Origin: a virus
Reading direction: 5' to 3' (one strand)
Length of the DNA stretch: 21,606 nucleotides
IMG/VR virus record: IMGVR_UViG_3300031857_001604
Span: 1-21,606 of that record
A model generated the notes under the pieces. That model was not told the origin of the DNA. It searched no databases and saw nothing but the letters and a program-made list of their open reading frames with translations. Below are positions 7,860 to 13,654 of the stretch, one piece after another. Position 1 is the first letter of the stretch. Each line of letters opens with the position of its first letter. The translations under genes and the position numbers were made by a program.

Positions 7860-8497
7860 TAAGTCACCGGAACCCTAACTTGACCAGAACGGTACGCATC
7901 CTGACGATCCAAGCCATCGCCAAGGCGCTTCAGTTGACCCAGCGACTCCTGATACTTTTGCTCGTAGTAGTTCATCATGTCTTCGGAGCCTTTCAAGTAG
8001 GTATAGGCTTCACGAAGCGAACCGTACAGCAGCACCGTCTCAAAGTTGGTGCCGAGCCAAGAAGTACCCGAGTTCACGATGGAAGTTGGGTAGTAGTAAT
8101 AGTGCAGTTCAATCGTATACGCCGCATCCGGAGTCGGCCCCAGCAACATCGTCGTGTCATCGAAGATGGCGTAGTAAGCAGGCTTGCCGGTGCTGGTCGG
8201 AGGCGGGTACGCCGCACGGATGTAGTTCACATCCTTATTGAGCAGGTACTCGTAATCCTGAGTCGTGGGGTCAATCACGGCCATTGAGAACGTCGAGAGC
8301 CAGTCTGATGGCAACGAGAGATATTGGTTCCCGTTGCTCGTGCTACCCGTCACGTTCTTACGAATGGCCGGAAGTTGAACCGTGTTGTAAATCCGCTCTT
8401 CAGCCAACTGCACAAACGTAGGAATATTCGCCACGAAGCTCTGCTCCGTGGACTCACAATAGTCCTGAATCAGCGTAGTAAGCTGAGAGTAGTTCAC
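7859..8497 (-). CDS. Head-tail adaptor-type protein, 212 aa
   Basis: Likely forms part of the ring joining the portal to the short tail. The N-terminal helices (YSQLTTLIQDYCESTEQSF, then FVQLAEERIYNTVQLPAIRK) are followed by a beta-rich middle (QYLSLPSDWLS, TTMLLGPTPDAAYTIELHYY) and C-terminal helices (VLLYGSLREAYTYLKG, MMNYYEQKYQESLGQLKRL). This helix-beta-helix plan with LPSDW and LLYGSLREAY segments matches phage adaptor proteins of the SU10 type and the gp11-like connector family. It starts with GTG overlapping the preceding stop (GTGA). Neighbours are a second connector candidate and the fibre genes. Confident as a connector, less so about which ring. Confidence 0.85.
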   Translation of the reverse strand: MNYSQLTTLIQDYCESTEQSFVANIPTFVQLAEERIYNTVQLPAIRKNVTGSTSNGNQYLSLPSDWLSTFSMAVIDPTTQDYEYLLNKDVNYIRAAYPPPTSTGKPAYYAIFDDTTMLLGPTPDAAYTIELHYYYYPTSIVNSGTSWLGTNFETVLLYGSLREAYTYLKGSEDMMNYYEQKYQESLGQLKRLGDGLDRQDAYRSGQVRVPVT

Positions 8498-8691
8498 GGC
8501 GACCAGCCCGCCCTGTACTTGGCGTTGTTCTCAAGGTTGATCTGCGACACGAACTTCTTACCCTTCGTGGCAGCACCAGCACCCTTCATTTCCATGTGGG
8601 TGACGCCCTTGTTCACATCCTTCTCCGGGTAGCCATTACGCCCCGTGGAGTCCGTGTTCGGCCTAATTTTGCCGGGATTCAGTTCTTTCAT
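8494..8691 (-). CDS. Small conserved basic phage protein, 65 aa
   Basis: Function unknown. Polar, Gly/Lys-rich chain with signature NTDSTGRNGYPEKDV and KGVTHMEMKGAGAATKGKKF, which I recognise as a recurring small protein of aquatic phages near connector genes. No membrane segment and no cysteines. ATG is five bases after the previous stop with GAGG about eight bases upstream; its stop overlaps the GTG of the adaptor gene. It could be a minor virion protein. Confidence 0.78.
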   Translation of the reverse strand: MKELNPGKIRPNTDSTGRNGYPEKDVNKGVTHMEMKGAGAATKGKKFVSQINLENNAKYRAGWSP

Positions 8692-8696
8692 GGCAA

Positions 8697-8873
8697 TTAC
8701 CTCGGGCCAGAAGAGCCGCGCATCGGGCTGCGTTGGTTCATCACCTTCGCCATACCGCGACCGTACTTCTTCATTTCGCTGTTGGTCTTGCCACCAGCAC
8801 GAAAGCCCTTGGCGTTCTTACCGTGGGCCTTATTCGCCGGAAGTTTGGCGTGTTCTTTTAAAGTCATAGCCAT
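8697..8873 (-). CDS. Very small basic phage protein, 58 aa
   Basis: Reads MAMTLKEHAKLPANKAHGKN, continuing AKGFRAGGKTNSEMKKYGRG and ending MAKVMNQRSPMRGSSGPR. It is strongly basic with no acidic stretch and no hydrophobic segment. The GGKTNSEMKKYGRGMAKVMNQR tail pattern is one I associate with small aquatic-phage proteins. It is supported as a gene by an AGGAG ribosome site nine bases after the previous stop, by filling the gap between two genes exactly, and by the same 17-base leader as the 151-aa structural gene. Function unknown; Lys/Arg content would suit binding DNA or an acidic virion surface. Confidence 0.75.
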   Translation of the reverse strand: MAMTLKEHAKLPANKAHGKNAKGFRAGGKTNSEMKKYGRGMAKVMNQRSPMRGSSGPR

Positions 8874-8882
8874 TTCAGTCTC

Positions 8883-9260
8883 CTAGGTCGTAACGACCGT
8901 AACCGTTCCAACTTCTCCAAACGGCGCTAAGTCGTTAGGAGTTAATCCTGCATCATCTGCTCTGGCCCCGCCTACGGGTGCCCAGCCCCATTGTATCTGA
9001 CGACTGCCATTCGCGCCGTCATTGCCCACCGCAAAGTAGCTCGTGTCCGGCCTTGGATTCCGCAACGCCTGCGGGTCGTCCACCGGGTAAAGACCAAGCG
9101 ACAACTGGGGCTGATCTGGCTCCCAGCACTCCGGACAGACCAAGATATTCACGTTCTTGGTCTTGATCACTAGCGACTTTAACTGGCGGAGTTTGTACTG
9201 AAACCCACACCGGTCGCACATCGCAATCGCGTGCTTGCCACTTGCAAACCTGTTCGGCAT
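8883..9260 (-). CDS. Four-cysteine zinc-ribbon-like phage protein, 125 aa
   Basis: Two CxxC knuckles, Cys15-x2-Cys18 (CDRCGFQYKLRQL) and Cys42-x2-Cys45 (CPECWEPDQPQL), separated by 23 residues with a predicted strand pair, make a classic zinc ribbon. After LGLYPVDDPQALRNPRPD the remaining half is low in charge, Gly/Ala-rich and probably extended (QIQWGWAPVGGARADDAG). I know similar proteins between connector genes of aquatic phages; none has an assigned function that I am sure of. The ATG overlaps the upstream stop as TAATG. The position suggests a structural connector component stabilised by zinc rather than a transcription factor, but that is inference. Confidence 0.82.
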   Translation of the reverse strand: MPNRFASGKHAIAMCDRCGFQYKLRQLKSLVIKTKNVNILVCPECWEPDQPQLSLGLYPVDDPQALRNPRPDTSYFAVGNDGANGSRQIQWGWAPVGGARADDAGLTPNDLAPFGEVGTVTVVTT

Positions 9261-9985
9261 TAGTAACCACCCAAGAAACTCTCACGTGGTACGAACCGCA
9301 CTGCCGCTTTTTCTCGGTCTTCGCCAGCCGCCAAATCCCAAGCCTCGTCGTACTGAGCCTTCAGCATTTGCGTGCGAGCGTCAGCATTCGGAATCTTCAT
9401 TGACAGCATATACGCCAAGCCTGCCACCATACAGGGCAAGAAGCGAAACGGAATATCTTGTCCATTCACACCTGTGCCGGGGTCAGTCATACGAACAAGG
9501 CGCGTGTAGAACAGTGTCCAAGTCGTGCTGTTGTCCGGTTTCGGCCACACCGTATATTGCGGGTAGATAATCGTACCAGCCGCATCCGTTGCACCCGTAC
9601 GACGATTGATCCAGATCTGAATCGGGCGACCCGTCGCATTCTTGTTCGGGATCGACACGTACGTGCTAGATGAGATACGCGAGATGTTGATGTCCTGCTG
9701 GTTCGTGCCAGACCCGGTGCGGATCACATGGTCAAGCAGGTCAACCGTATCTACCGGCAGGTCATACGTACCGACGTTGTACGTCAAAGTTTGGGTACCG
9801 GTCTCCAACGTCCAGAGGTTAATACCACGGTTTGCCCAGTCCATGAGCAATAGACCAAGACTGCGCTTGGCGGTACGGAAGTCGTAACCCGTCCGCAACT
9901 CAGCACCACAACGCTCAAAAGCCTCTTCGATGATCGTGTTGAGATCAAGGTTGAAGTCCGTCGTTGCTGTAGTCTTGTAGGCCAT
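9260..9985 (-). CDS. Head-tail connector / tail-tube-type structural protein, 241 aa
   Basis: The N-terminal helix pair (LDLNTIIEEAFERCGAELRT, then DFRTAKRSLGLLLMDWANRG) is followed by a beta-rich middle (LTYNVGTYDLPVDTVDLLDH, IIYPQYTVWPKPDNSTTWTL) and a C-terminal helical part (LPCMVAGLAYMLSMKIPNA, MLKAQYDEAWDLAAGEDREK). The plan resembles the adaptor at 7859-8497 and podoviral gp4/gp11-like connectors, and I recognise the ERCG.ELRTGYDFRTA start from uncultured phage structural proteins. It opens the connector block, after the small-gene island. Its stop overlaps the zinc-ribbon gene. The exact connector position (ring one, ring two or nozzle) cannot be read from sequence. Confidence 0.82.
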   Translation of the reverse strand: MAYKTTATTDFNLDLNTIIEEAFERCGAELRTGYDFRTAKRSLGLLLMDWANRGINLWTLETGTQTLTYNVGTYDLPVDTVDLLDHVIRTGSGTNQQDINISRISSSTYVSIPNKNATGRPIQIWINRRTGATDAAGTIIYPQYTVWPKPDNSTTWTLFYTRLVRMTDPGTGVNGQDIPFRFLPCMVAGLAYMLSMKIPNADARTQMLKAQYDEAWDLAAGEDREKAAVRFVPRESFLGGY

Positions 9986-9989
9986 TTAC

Positions 9990-10238
9990 TTACCCTTTGC
10001 CCCTTTGACGATACGCACGGGTTTTTTGCGATATACCCTTGGGCTGCGCGACGAACTGCTTGCCTTGGGCTTTGCCTCGTCGCTTGGCGGCAGTGGTTCG
10101 GGCGTACTCAGCAGGGCTGAGAGCTTTAATCGCAGCCTCTGGAAGATACCTTTCGCCCGTGTCAGAAGATCGTTTACCACTCTTCGTTCTCCACTTCTGG
10201 TCGCCCCAAGCCTTCAAGGACTGCTGCGGGGACTTCAT
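9990..10238 (-). CDS. Small basic phage protein with GERYLPEAAIKAL motif, 82 aa
   Basis: Function unknown. Strongly basic chain: QQSLKAWGDQKWRTKSGKRS, then a conserved block TGERYLPEAAIKALSPAEYA and a Lys/Arg/Gly-rich C-terminus (KRRGKAQGKQFVAQPKG). I recognise the W.QKWRTKSGK...TGERYLP pattern from many aquatic phages and some large eukaryotic viruses, always unassigned. The ATG overlaps the previous stop (ATGA). The -1 frame also stays open here (10180-9986), but this frame has the known motif. Confidence 0.78.
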   Translation of the reverse strand: MKSPQQSLKAWGDQKWRTKSGKRSSDTGERYLPEAAIKALSPAEYARTTAAKRRGKAQGKQFVAQPKGISQKTRAYRQRGKG

Positions 10239-10492
10239 TTGTTGCGCTCTTCCATCAACTTGACCCGCACTTGCAAGTCATGGATGTCTTCCATGATCTC
10301 GTCTTTAAGTTCTTGCCGCTTGGAGGCGCTCAACGGGCTGTCGGTCGGAACGCCGTCTTCGGTAATGAGGATCGGAATCTTCGACTCGATAGCAATCAGC
10401 CGATTGTTGAATGATGCAATCTCGGCCAATAGCCAGCCAACGGCGGCCAGAAGAACCGGAAACAACATATCTACAATCTTCTGCATGTTCAC
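10235..10492 (-). CDS. Small membrane protein with C-terminal coiled coil, 85 aa (holin-like)
   Basis: One N-terminal membrane helix (about residues 9-25, MLFPVLLAAVGWLLAEI), then a helix, a linker (LITEDGVPTDSPLS) and a charged coiled coil (KRQELKDEIMEDIHDLQVRV). The single-TM plus coiled-coil plan is seen in some phage holins, antiholins and spanin-like proteins, but no family motif settles it. The frame opens with GTG overlapping the upstream stop (GTGA); an ATG two codons later is an alternative. It is coupled to the two-TM gene at 10489-10902. Its architecture parallels the 78-aa protein at 12566-12802. Confidence 0.78.
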   Translation of the reverse strand: MNMQKIVDMLFPVLLAAVGWLLAEIASFNNRLIAIESKIPILITEDGVPTDSPLSASKRQELKDEIMEDIHDLQVRVKLMEERNK

Positions 10493-10902
10493 TTGCTTGC
10501 CCTAACCACATCATCACCCTTGGTGACGGTCACATGGTCGCCCTCGACATCGACCCTCATGGGCATTTCCTTGCGATCCAGCCGATCCAACTTGGCGATA
10601 AGTTCCTTGATGACCGCGTACTCGGGCTTCTCTTCCTTCTCAACCGTGCCTGCAATGCCGTTCAGCATCGAGATCAAAGCGGTCAGAGACGCGCCAAGCA
10701 GCCCCATCACGGCAGCGATCTTGTCGTTATCCAAGAAGAGGCTAGAGACGACGCCAATCACGACGATGGCTGTAATGTACTTCAGACCGTCTTTGCCGAT
10801 AGCCTTACCAGCAACAGTCTTAGCAGACGCCTTGGCCTCAAGCCGATTTAGTTCAGCCTGAACCTGCGCTTTGAAAAGTTCGATGTCAGTCCCGGTATCC
10901 AC
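10489..10902 (-). CDS. Two-TM membrane protein, holin candidate, 137 aa
   Basis: A charged amphipathic N-terminal helix (FKAQVQAELNRLEAKASAKT) precedes two hydrophobic helices at about 41-57 (KYITAIVVIGVVSSLFL) and 62-84 (IAAVMGLLGASLTALISMLN). A charged helix (YAVIKELIAKLDRLDRKEM) and a short strand-rich tail (VDVEGDHVTVTKGDDV) follow. A two-TM hairpin with charged ends is the class II holin topology, but similar small proteins also occur in phages with unknown function. The start is GTG at 10902, with GGAG seven bases upstream; the gene begins 17 bases inside the preceding one. A GTA-type holin is also encoded at the left edge, so this may not be the main lysis pore. Confidence 0.8.
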   Translation of the reverse strand: MDTGTDIELFKAQVQAELNRLEAKASAKTVAGKAIGKDGLKYITAIVVIGVVSSLFLDNDKIAAVMGLLGASLTALISMLNGIAGTVEKEEKPEYAVIKELIAKLDRLDRKEMPMRVDVEGDHVTVTKGDDVVRASK

Positions 10903-11182
10903 CGCCCTTCTCCTTGTACCGCTTGGCTAACAACTGCGCCTTACGCGCTGACCACTGCCCTGCACCGGTGCCCTGCGTTGCCGAAGCCTTGATGGACTCA
11001 AACAACTTCTTACGCATACCCGGCTTGGTGTAGTTGCCAGCCTGATTGACCTTCGACTCGCCGCCTTTCTTAAAGGTGCGGATGGGCTTACCCGTGCCTT
11101 CTACAGGCTTAGAGTCCCCCCGGCGTTTAGCACGGGGGATCTTCTTCGGACTAATTGCACCCATTCCGCGAGAGGGCATCAT
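10886..11182 (-). CDS. Conserved basic phage protein with WSARKAQLLAKRY motif, 98 aa
   Basis: Function unknown. The N-terminus is Lys/Arg-rich and disordered-looking (ISPKKIPRAKRRGDSK). The conserved part reads KVNQAGNYTKPGMRKKLFES, then TGAGQWSARKAQLLAKRYKE and ends KGGGYRD. I recognise both blocks from small proteins of aquatic phages and of large algal viruses; the repeated Trp, Lys and Gly positions suggest a compact helical fold that may bind nucleic acid, which is inference. I chose the ATG at 11182, which overlaps the upstream stop as TAATG; a GTG at 11188 is in frame and would add two residues. Confidence 0.82.
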   Translation of the reverse strand: MMPSRGMGAISPKKIPRAKRRGDSKPVEGTGKPIRTFKKGGESKVNQAGNYTKPGMRKKLFESIKASATQGTGAGQWSARKAQLLAKRYKEKGGGYRD

Positions 11183-11793
11183 TAGCACATCTTCCCACGA
11201 GTCTTACCGCGCTGTGCGATACCGTCAGCACGCTTAGAAGCGGAGCCGACTGAGCCGCCCTTGCGATAACTCATCGCTTCACGGGCTTCACGAACGCGCT
11301 TGGCCTTACGCTCAGACTCATTTGAGCCGCGAGCAAGACGCTCATAAACGCTATCCGTATTCTTCATGCTGCTGGTCGAACCACGGATTGACGCGCCAAT
11401 CTTCTCATCAATCTTGGCTTCAACCTTCTTAGACGCTTCAGGATCACGAGCGCCGCCGCGACGGGGGACACCGCGACTACCAGCGCCAGCCTTATCCGTC
11501 ACCTTGTCCATCTCGTAAATCTTAGAGAAGTCAGGACGCTTGCTAGTCACTTCAACTTCGGTCAAGGACTTCTCGGCCTTTTTAGCCTTATCTTCCTTGG
11601 TGTCTGTTGAGTATTCCTTGCCACGCCATGTGAAAGTCTTCAGGCCCTGTTTGCGAGCAGCGCGAAAGGCTTCGCCAAAACTGATGTTTGTGCCACCGGC
11701 ACTGCCGGACTCGGCGTAATCAGTCGCACCGCCTTCTTCAAACTTACGCATGCGCTTCTTTGTGCCGAAGCCACGGCTACCAAAACCTTTCAT
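11182..11793 (-). CDS. Basic protein with RADG-RGKTRGKM C-terminal tag, 203 aa (largest of three tagged paralogues)
   Basis: Function unknown. It opens with MKGFGSRGFGTKKRMRKFEE. Residues about 38-66 hold a recognisable small block (SFGEAFRAARKQGLKTFTWR, then GKEYSTDTKED) that recurs in aquatic-phage proteins. The middle (70-180) is highly charged and probably disordered or helical, with Arg/Lys/Glu-rich helices. The last 20 residues (SASKRADGIAQRGKTRGKMC) match the ends of the next two upstream proteins, preceded by the same Y[RK]KGG motif. It ends in Cys, with no other Cys in the chain. The ATG overlaps the previous stop (ATGA). Composition and expression-unit position suggest a minor virion or assembly protein, but this is unproven. 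Confidence 0.8.
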   Translation of the reverse strand: MKGFGSRGFGTKKRMRKFEEGGATDYAESGSAGGTNISFGEAFRAARKQGLKTFTWRGKEYSTDTKEDKAKKAEKSLTEVEVTSKRPDFSKIYEMDKVTDKAGAGSRGVPRRGGARDPEASKKVEAKIDEKIGASIRGSTSSMKNTDSVYERLARGSNESERKAKRVREAREAMSYRKGGSVGSASKRADGIAQRGKTRGKMC

Positions 11794-12110
11794 ACCATCT
11801 TACCTCGTGTTTTGCCGCGAACAGCGCAGCCATCAGCACGTTTGGAAGCGGAGCCGCCACCGGCCATCTTCTTGACCTTACCGCCCTTCTTATAGCCCGG
11901 CGAGTCAGACTCGGAACTACGGCCAAAACGCTCGTAAGCTTCCTGCATCTTGGTGGACATATCACTGTCCTCGACAGCCTGCATTGCCTCACGACGCTTT
12001 TTATCAGCCTCGTTCTGACCGGGATAACGCCGCCGACCTTGCGGACCTTTTGAAAGCGGTCTAACAGGTTCAGGGGGTTTTTTGATATGTCCGCCCATTT
12101 TGTACTTCAT
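11790..12110 (-). CDS. Basic protein with RADG-RGKTRGKM C-terminal tag, 106 aa
   Basis: Function unknown. Begins MKYKMGGHIKKPPEPVRPLS and carries a charged helical middle (NEADKKRREAMQAVEDSDMS, then KMQEAYERFGRSS). It ends YKKGGKVKKMAGGGS followed by ASKRADGCAVRGKTRGKMV. The C-terminal 25 or so residues are almost the same as in the 203-aa downstream protein, so the two are paralogues or share a swapped tag. I place the start at the ATG overlapping the upstream stop as TGATG; a GTG six bases earlier (12116) is the alternative. No strong Shine-Dalgarno, so translational coupling is likely. Confidence 0.78.
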   Translation of the reverse strand: MKYKMGGHIKKPPEPVRPLSKGPQGRRRYPGQNEADKKRREAMQAVEDSDMSTKMQEAYERFGRSSESDSPGYKKGGKVKKMAGGGSASKRADGCAVRGKTRGKMV

Positions 12111-12430
12111 CAGCACTTACCGCCGTAGTTCATACGAACCATCTTGACCTTGGTCTTGCCCTTAGAGGCGATACCGTCAGCGGCCTTACGGAAGGAACCA
12201 CCGGCCATACCGCCCTTCTTCATGCCGTACTCGGCTTTCTCGTGCTTGATCATGGACTTCGGAGCGCCCTTCTTCTTCATGAAGGAGATCTCTTTCTTGG
12301 CCATTGCTTTTGACTCGGCCTTACCGCCCTTCTTCATGCCCATCTGGGGCTGCGGAGCCATCATTGCGCGGCCAGCACGGTCGGCCATACGCGCTTTCGC
12401 CATATTCATCGCTTTCGGTGACATGCCCAT
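12110..12430 (-). CDS. Met/Lys/Gly-rich basic protein with related C-terminal tag, 106 aa
   Basis: Function unknown. An unusually methionine-rich chain: MGMSPKAMNMAKARMADRAG, then MMAPQPQMGMKKGGKAESKA. The motif MKKGG occurs twice (within MGMKKGGKAE and YGMKKGGMAGG). Residues 79-98 (SFRKAADGIASKGKTKVKMV) are a diverged copy of the tag in the next two genes, followed by RMNYGGKC, a terminal-Cys end. The alternation of Met, Ala, Lys and Gly gives short amphipathic helices, with one more ordered-looking helix at about 46-68 (KEISFMKKKGAPKSMIKHEK). The start ATG has GAGG about eight bases upstream, inside the preceding gene's end. Confidence 0.78.
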   Translation of the reverse strand: MGMSPKAMNMAKARMADRAGRAMMAPQPQMGMKKGGKAESKAMAKKEISFMKKKGAPKSMIKHEKAEYGMKKGGMAGGSFRKAADGIASKGKTKVKMVRMNYGGKC

Positions 12431-12432
12431 GA

Positions 12433-12576
12433 TTATTTCCTCTTAAATTTGCGGCCTTTGTCGGCCTTGACGTACTCTTTGCCCACTTTTTGTGGGATAC
12501 CCAATCGCTTGGCTGCTTTCGGATCGTTAGCGACCAAGGCCATTAGTCGGTGCTGTTTGCCTGACTTACTTGGCAT
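12433..12576 (-). CDS. Tiny basic phage protein, 47 aa
   Basis: Reads MPSKSGKQHRLMALVANDPK, continuing AAKRLGIPQKVGKEYVKADK and ending GRKFKRK. The pattern [K/A]QHR.M...A..P..AKR.GIPQ.VG.[E/D][F/Y]V.ADKG is one I know from many phages, where it is an unassigned 50-80-aa protein. It overlaps the 78-aa membrane protein by 11 bases and ends two bases before the next ATG, so it fills an otherwise empty slot exactly. Strongly basic; function unknown. Confidence 0.85.
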   Translation of the reverse strand: MPSKSGKQHRLMALVANDPKAAKRLGIPQKVGKEYVKADKGRKFKRK

Positions 12577-12802
12577 GATTCACCAACCTGTCAATCTTTT
12601 GCTCCAACCGATCAAGCCGGTCAAGCAGCATTTGTGCATCAGCCCGTACTTCCGCACGGGTCACGTGATCCCTAGCAACTTCTTCCCGAGTTCTGTTGAG
12701 AAGGATGCCGAGACGCTTGAGTTCTTCAAACTTCTCTTTCACAACAAAACCCAAAATGGCCACGATTCCCGTAAGAACCATGTTCCAGACAACCATCTCC
12801 AT
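12566..12802 (-). CDS. Small membrane protein with C-terminal coiled coil, 78 aa
   Basis: One N-terminal membrane helix (about residues 4-21, VVWNMVLTGIVAILGFVV) is followed by an unbroken charged helix with heptad spacing (KEKFEELKRLGILLNRTREE, then LLDRLDRLEQKIDRLV). The open frame extends to 12853, but ATG at 12802 lies one base past the previous stop with GGAAG seven bases upstream, and it begins at the membrane helix, so I use it. The topology would suit a holin partner, antiholin or inner-membrane-anchored assembly protein; I cannot choose. I have seen close relatives (KEKF.ELKRLGILLNRTREEVAR.HVT) in aquatic phages without a function. Confidence 0.82.
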   Translation of the reverse strand: MEMVVWNMVLTGIVAILGFVVKEKFEELKRLGILLNRTREEVARDHVTRAEVRADAQMLLDRLDRLEQKIDRLVNHAK

Positions 12803-12803
12803 A

Positions 12804-13058
12804 TCAGCACTTCCATGCTCTAAGAGACTTGTTGATACGGGAGTTGGGGTCATTGGCAGTCTTGGCGCTCGTGAGTTTCTTCTTCATCCCAGACATCCGG
12901 GCACAGAAGGATTTCTTACGAGAGCCGCCTTCAGGCTGCGGAGCCTTGAGTCCCGGCTTGCCGGGGTTAGCCCGGTTGTAGGAAGCCCTGCCTTTAGCAT
13001 TTAAGCCGCCAGCGGGGTTCTTACCTTCCTTACGCTGCCAAGCGGGAGACTTAGCCAT
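12804..13058 (-). CDS. Conserved basic phage protein (AWQRKEGKNPxGGLNAKGR family), 84 aa
   Basis: Begins MAKSPAWQRKEGKNPAGGLN with AKGRASYNRANPGKPG following, then a basic region (KKSFCARMSGMKKKLTS) and the tail NDPNSRINKSLRAWKC. The first 40 residues match a widespread phage family of unknown function (DUF6321, to the best of my memory). Some relatives have the same order: a GLNAKGR block, an RK.SFCARM.GM block and a ...N.RI..SLR.W.C end. The ATG overlaps the previous stop by eight bases. It is very basic. Nucleic-acid binding or virion packaging is a guess. Confidence 0.87.
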   Translation of the reverse strand: MAKSPAWQRKEGKNPAGGLNAKGRASYNRANPGKPGLKAPQPEGGSRKKSFCARMSGMKKKLTSAKTANDPNSRINKSLRAWKC

Positions 13059-13350
13059 AAATGACCATCGTCGAGACTACGGCTGACGGGACGATGTAGA
13101 TGCTCGTTTGGAAGAGCAATCCTTCACCCGGCATCAGGATGTAGTCAGGAGTGGTGGAAGAGGCCAACGTGTTGATCTGAATTTTTACCGGGCCACTGAC
13201 TCCACCATCACGAAACGTGACCGTGCCAGCACCCGTATCCGGAACAACATAAATCGCCTTCACGCGAGAGCGGCCAATAACGAGGCTATTTTGATCCAGC
13301 AGGTCGCCAGCATTTGTGGCGACCTTACTAGCTAAGACATCTGTTTGCAT
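13051..13350 (-). CDS. Small conserved structural-type phage protein, 99 aa
   Basis: A beta-rich, weakly charged protein: MQTDVLASKVATNAGDLLDQ, VIGRSRVKAIYVVPDTGAGT, FRDGGVSGPVKIQINTLASS, and a hydrophobic end (YIVPSAVVSTMVIYG). The alternating strand pattern suits a capsid decoration or tail-surface beta-sandwich, but there is no family motif I can name firmly; relatives occur just after capsid genes in aquatic phages. AGGAGA lies seven bases before the ATG. A GC hairpin sits in the 49-base gap before it. Probably a minor head or head-completion protein. Confidence 0.78.
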   Translation of the reverse strand: MQTDVLASKVATNAGDLLDQNSLVIGRSRVKAIYVVPDTGAGTVTFRDGGVSGPVKIQINTLASSTTPDYILMPGEGLLFQTSIYIVPSAVVSTMVIYG

Positions 13351-13374
13351 TCTGGTTCTCCTGTAATGGATGAA

Positions 13375-13390
13375 GGGGGCTTACGCCCCC
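13375..13390 (-). other. GC hairpin with GNRA-type loop in the intergenic spacer
   Basis: The minus-strand RNA would read GGGGGC-GUAA-GCCCCC: six G-C pairs closing a GUAA tetraloop, a very stable stem. It lies 10 bases after the 77-aa gene stop and 25 bases before the next ATG. The following bases (UUCAUCC) are not a U-tract, so an intrinsic terminator is unlikely. It could block exonucleases and protect the mRNA of the upstream genes. Confidence 0.6.
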
Positions 13391-13399
13391 CACGAAATC

Positions 13400-13633
13400 T
13401 TACGGAACCAGACTGGCGTACAGACCGATGTAGAGCGTCGTGCTGCCGATGAGAACCGGGATGCGACCGGCCTGAACCGATACCGTGCCCGATACCGAAC
13501 CCGTGGTCAGCTTGGTGCTGCCAATCGTCAGGGTCGTGCAAAGAAGGTTAGTAACAACGGCAGAATCGGAAGCAATAACGCCAATGAAACCATTGTCGGA
13601 AGCAACCGGGCCGCTAAAAGTTGTACGTGCCAT
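13400..13633 (-). CDS. Small structural-type phage protein, 77 aa
   Basis: A neutral, Ser/Thr/Gly-rich beta-strand protein: MARTTFSGPVASDNGFIGVI, then TLTIGSTKLTTGSVSGTVS and IPVLIGSTTLYIGLYASLVP. The MARTTFSGPV..DNGF start resembles short phage proteins that follow the capsid gene and look like decoration or fibre-base domains. It is the first gene after the post-capsid terminator, with GAGG eight bases before the ATG. Because it sits behind the terminator and a candidate promoter, its level could be set apart from the capsid gene. Function unknown. Confidence 0.75.
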   Translation of the reverse strand: MARTTFSGPVASDNGFIGVIASDSAVVTNLLCTTLTIGSTKLTTGSVSGTVSVQAGRIPVLIGSTTLYIGLYASLVP

Positions 13634-13654
13634 TTCAAATCCTCACATGCGAGT

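Noticed and set aside
9986-10180. Second minus-strand frame (64 aa) overlapping the 82-aa basic gene
   Set aside because: It lacks the known GERYLPEAAIKAL block and an own ribosome site; it is basic because the region's DNA is biased.
13375-13390. GC hairpin as an intrinsic terminator
   Set aside because: No U-tract follows the stem on the transcript; kept only as an RNA structural element.
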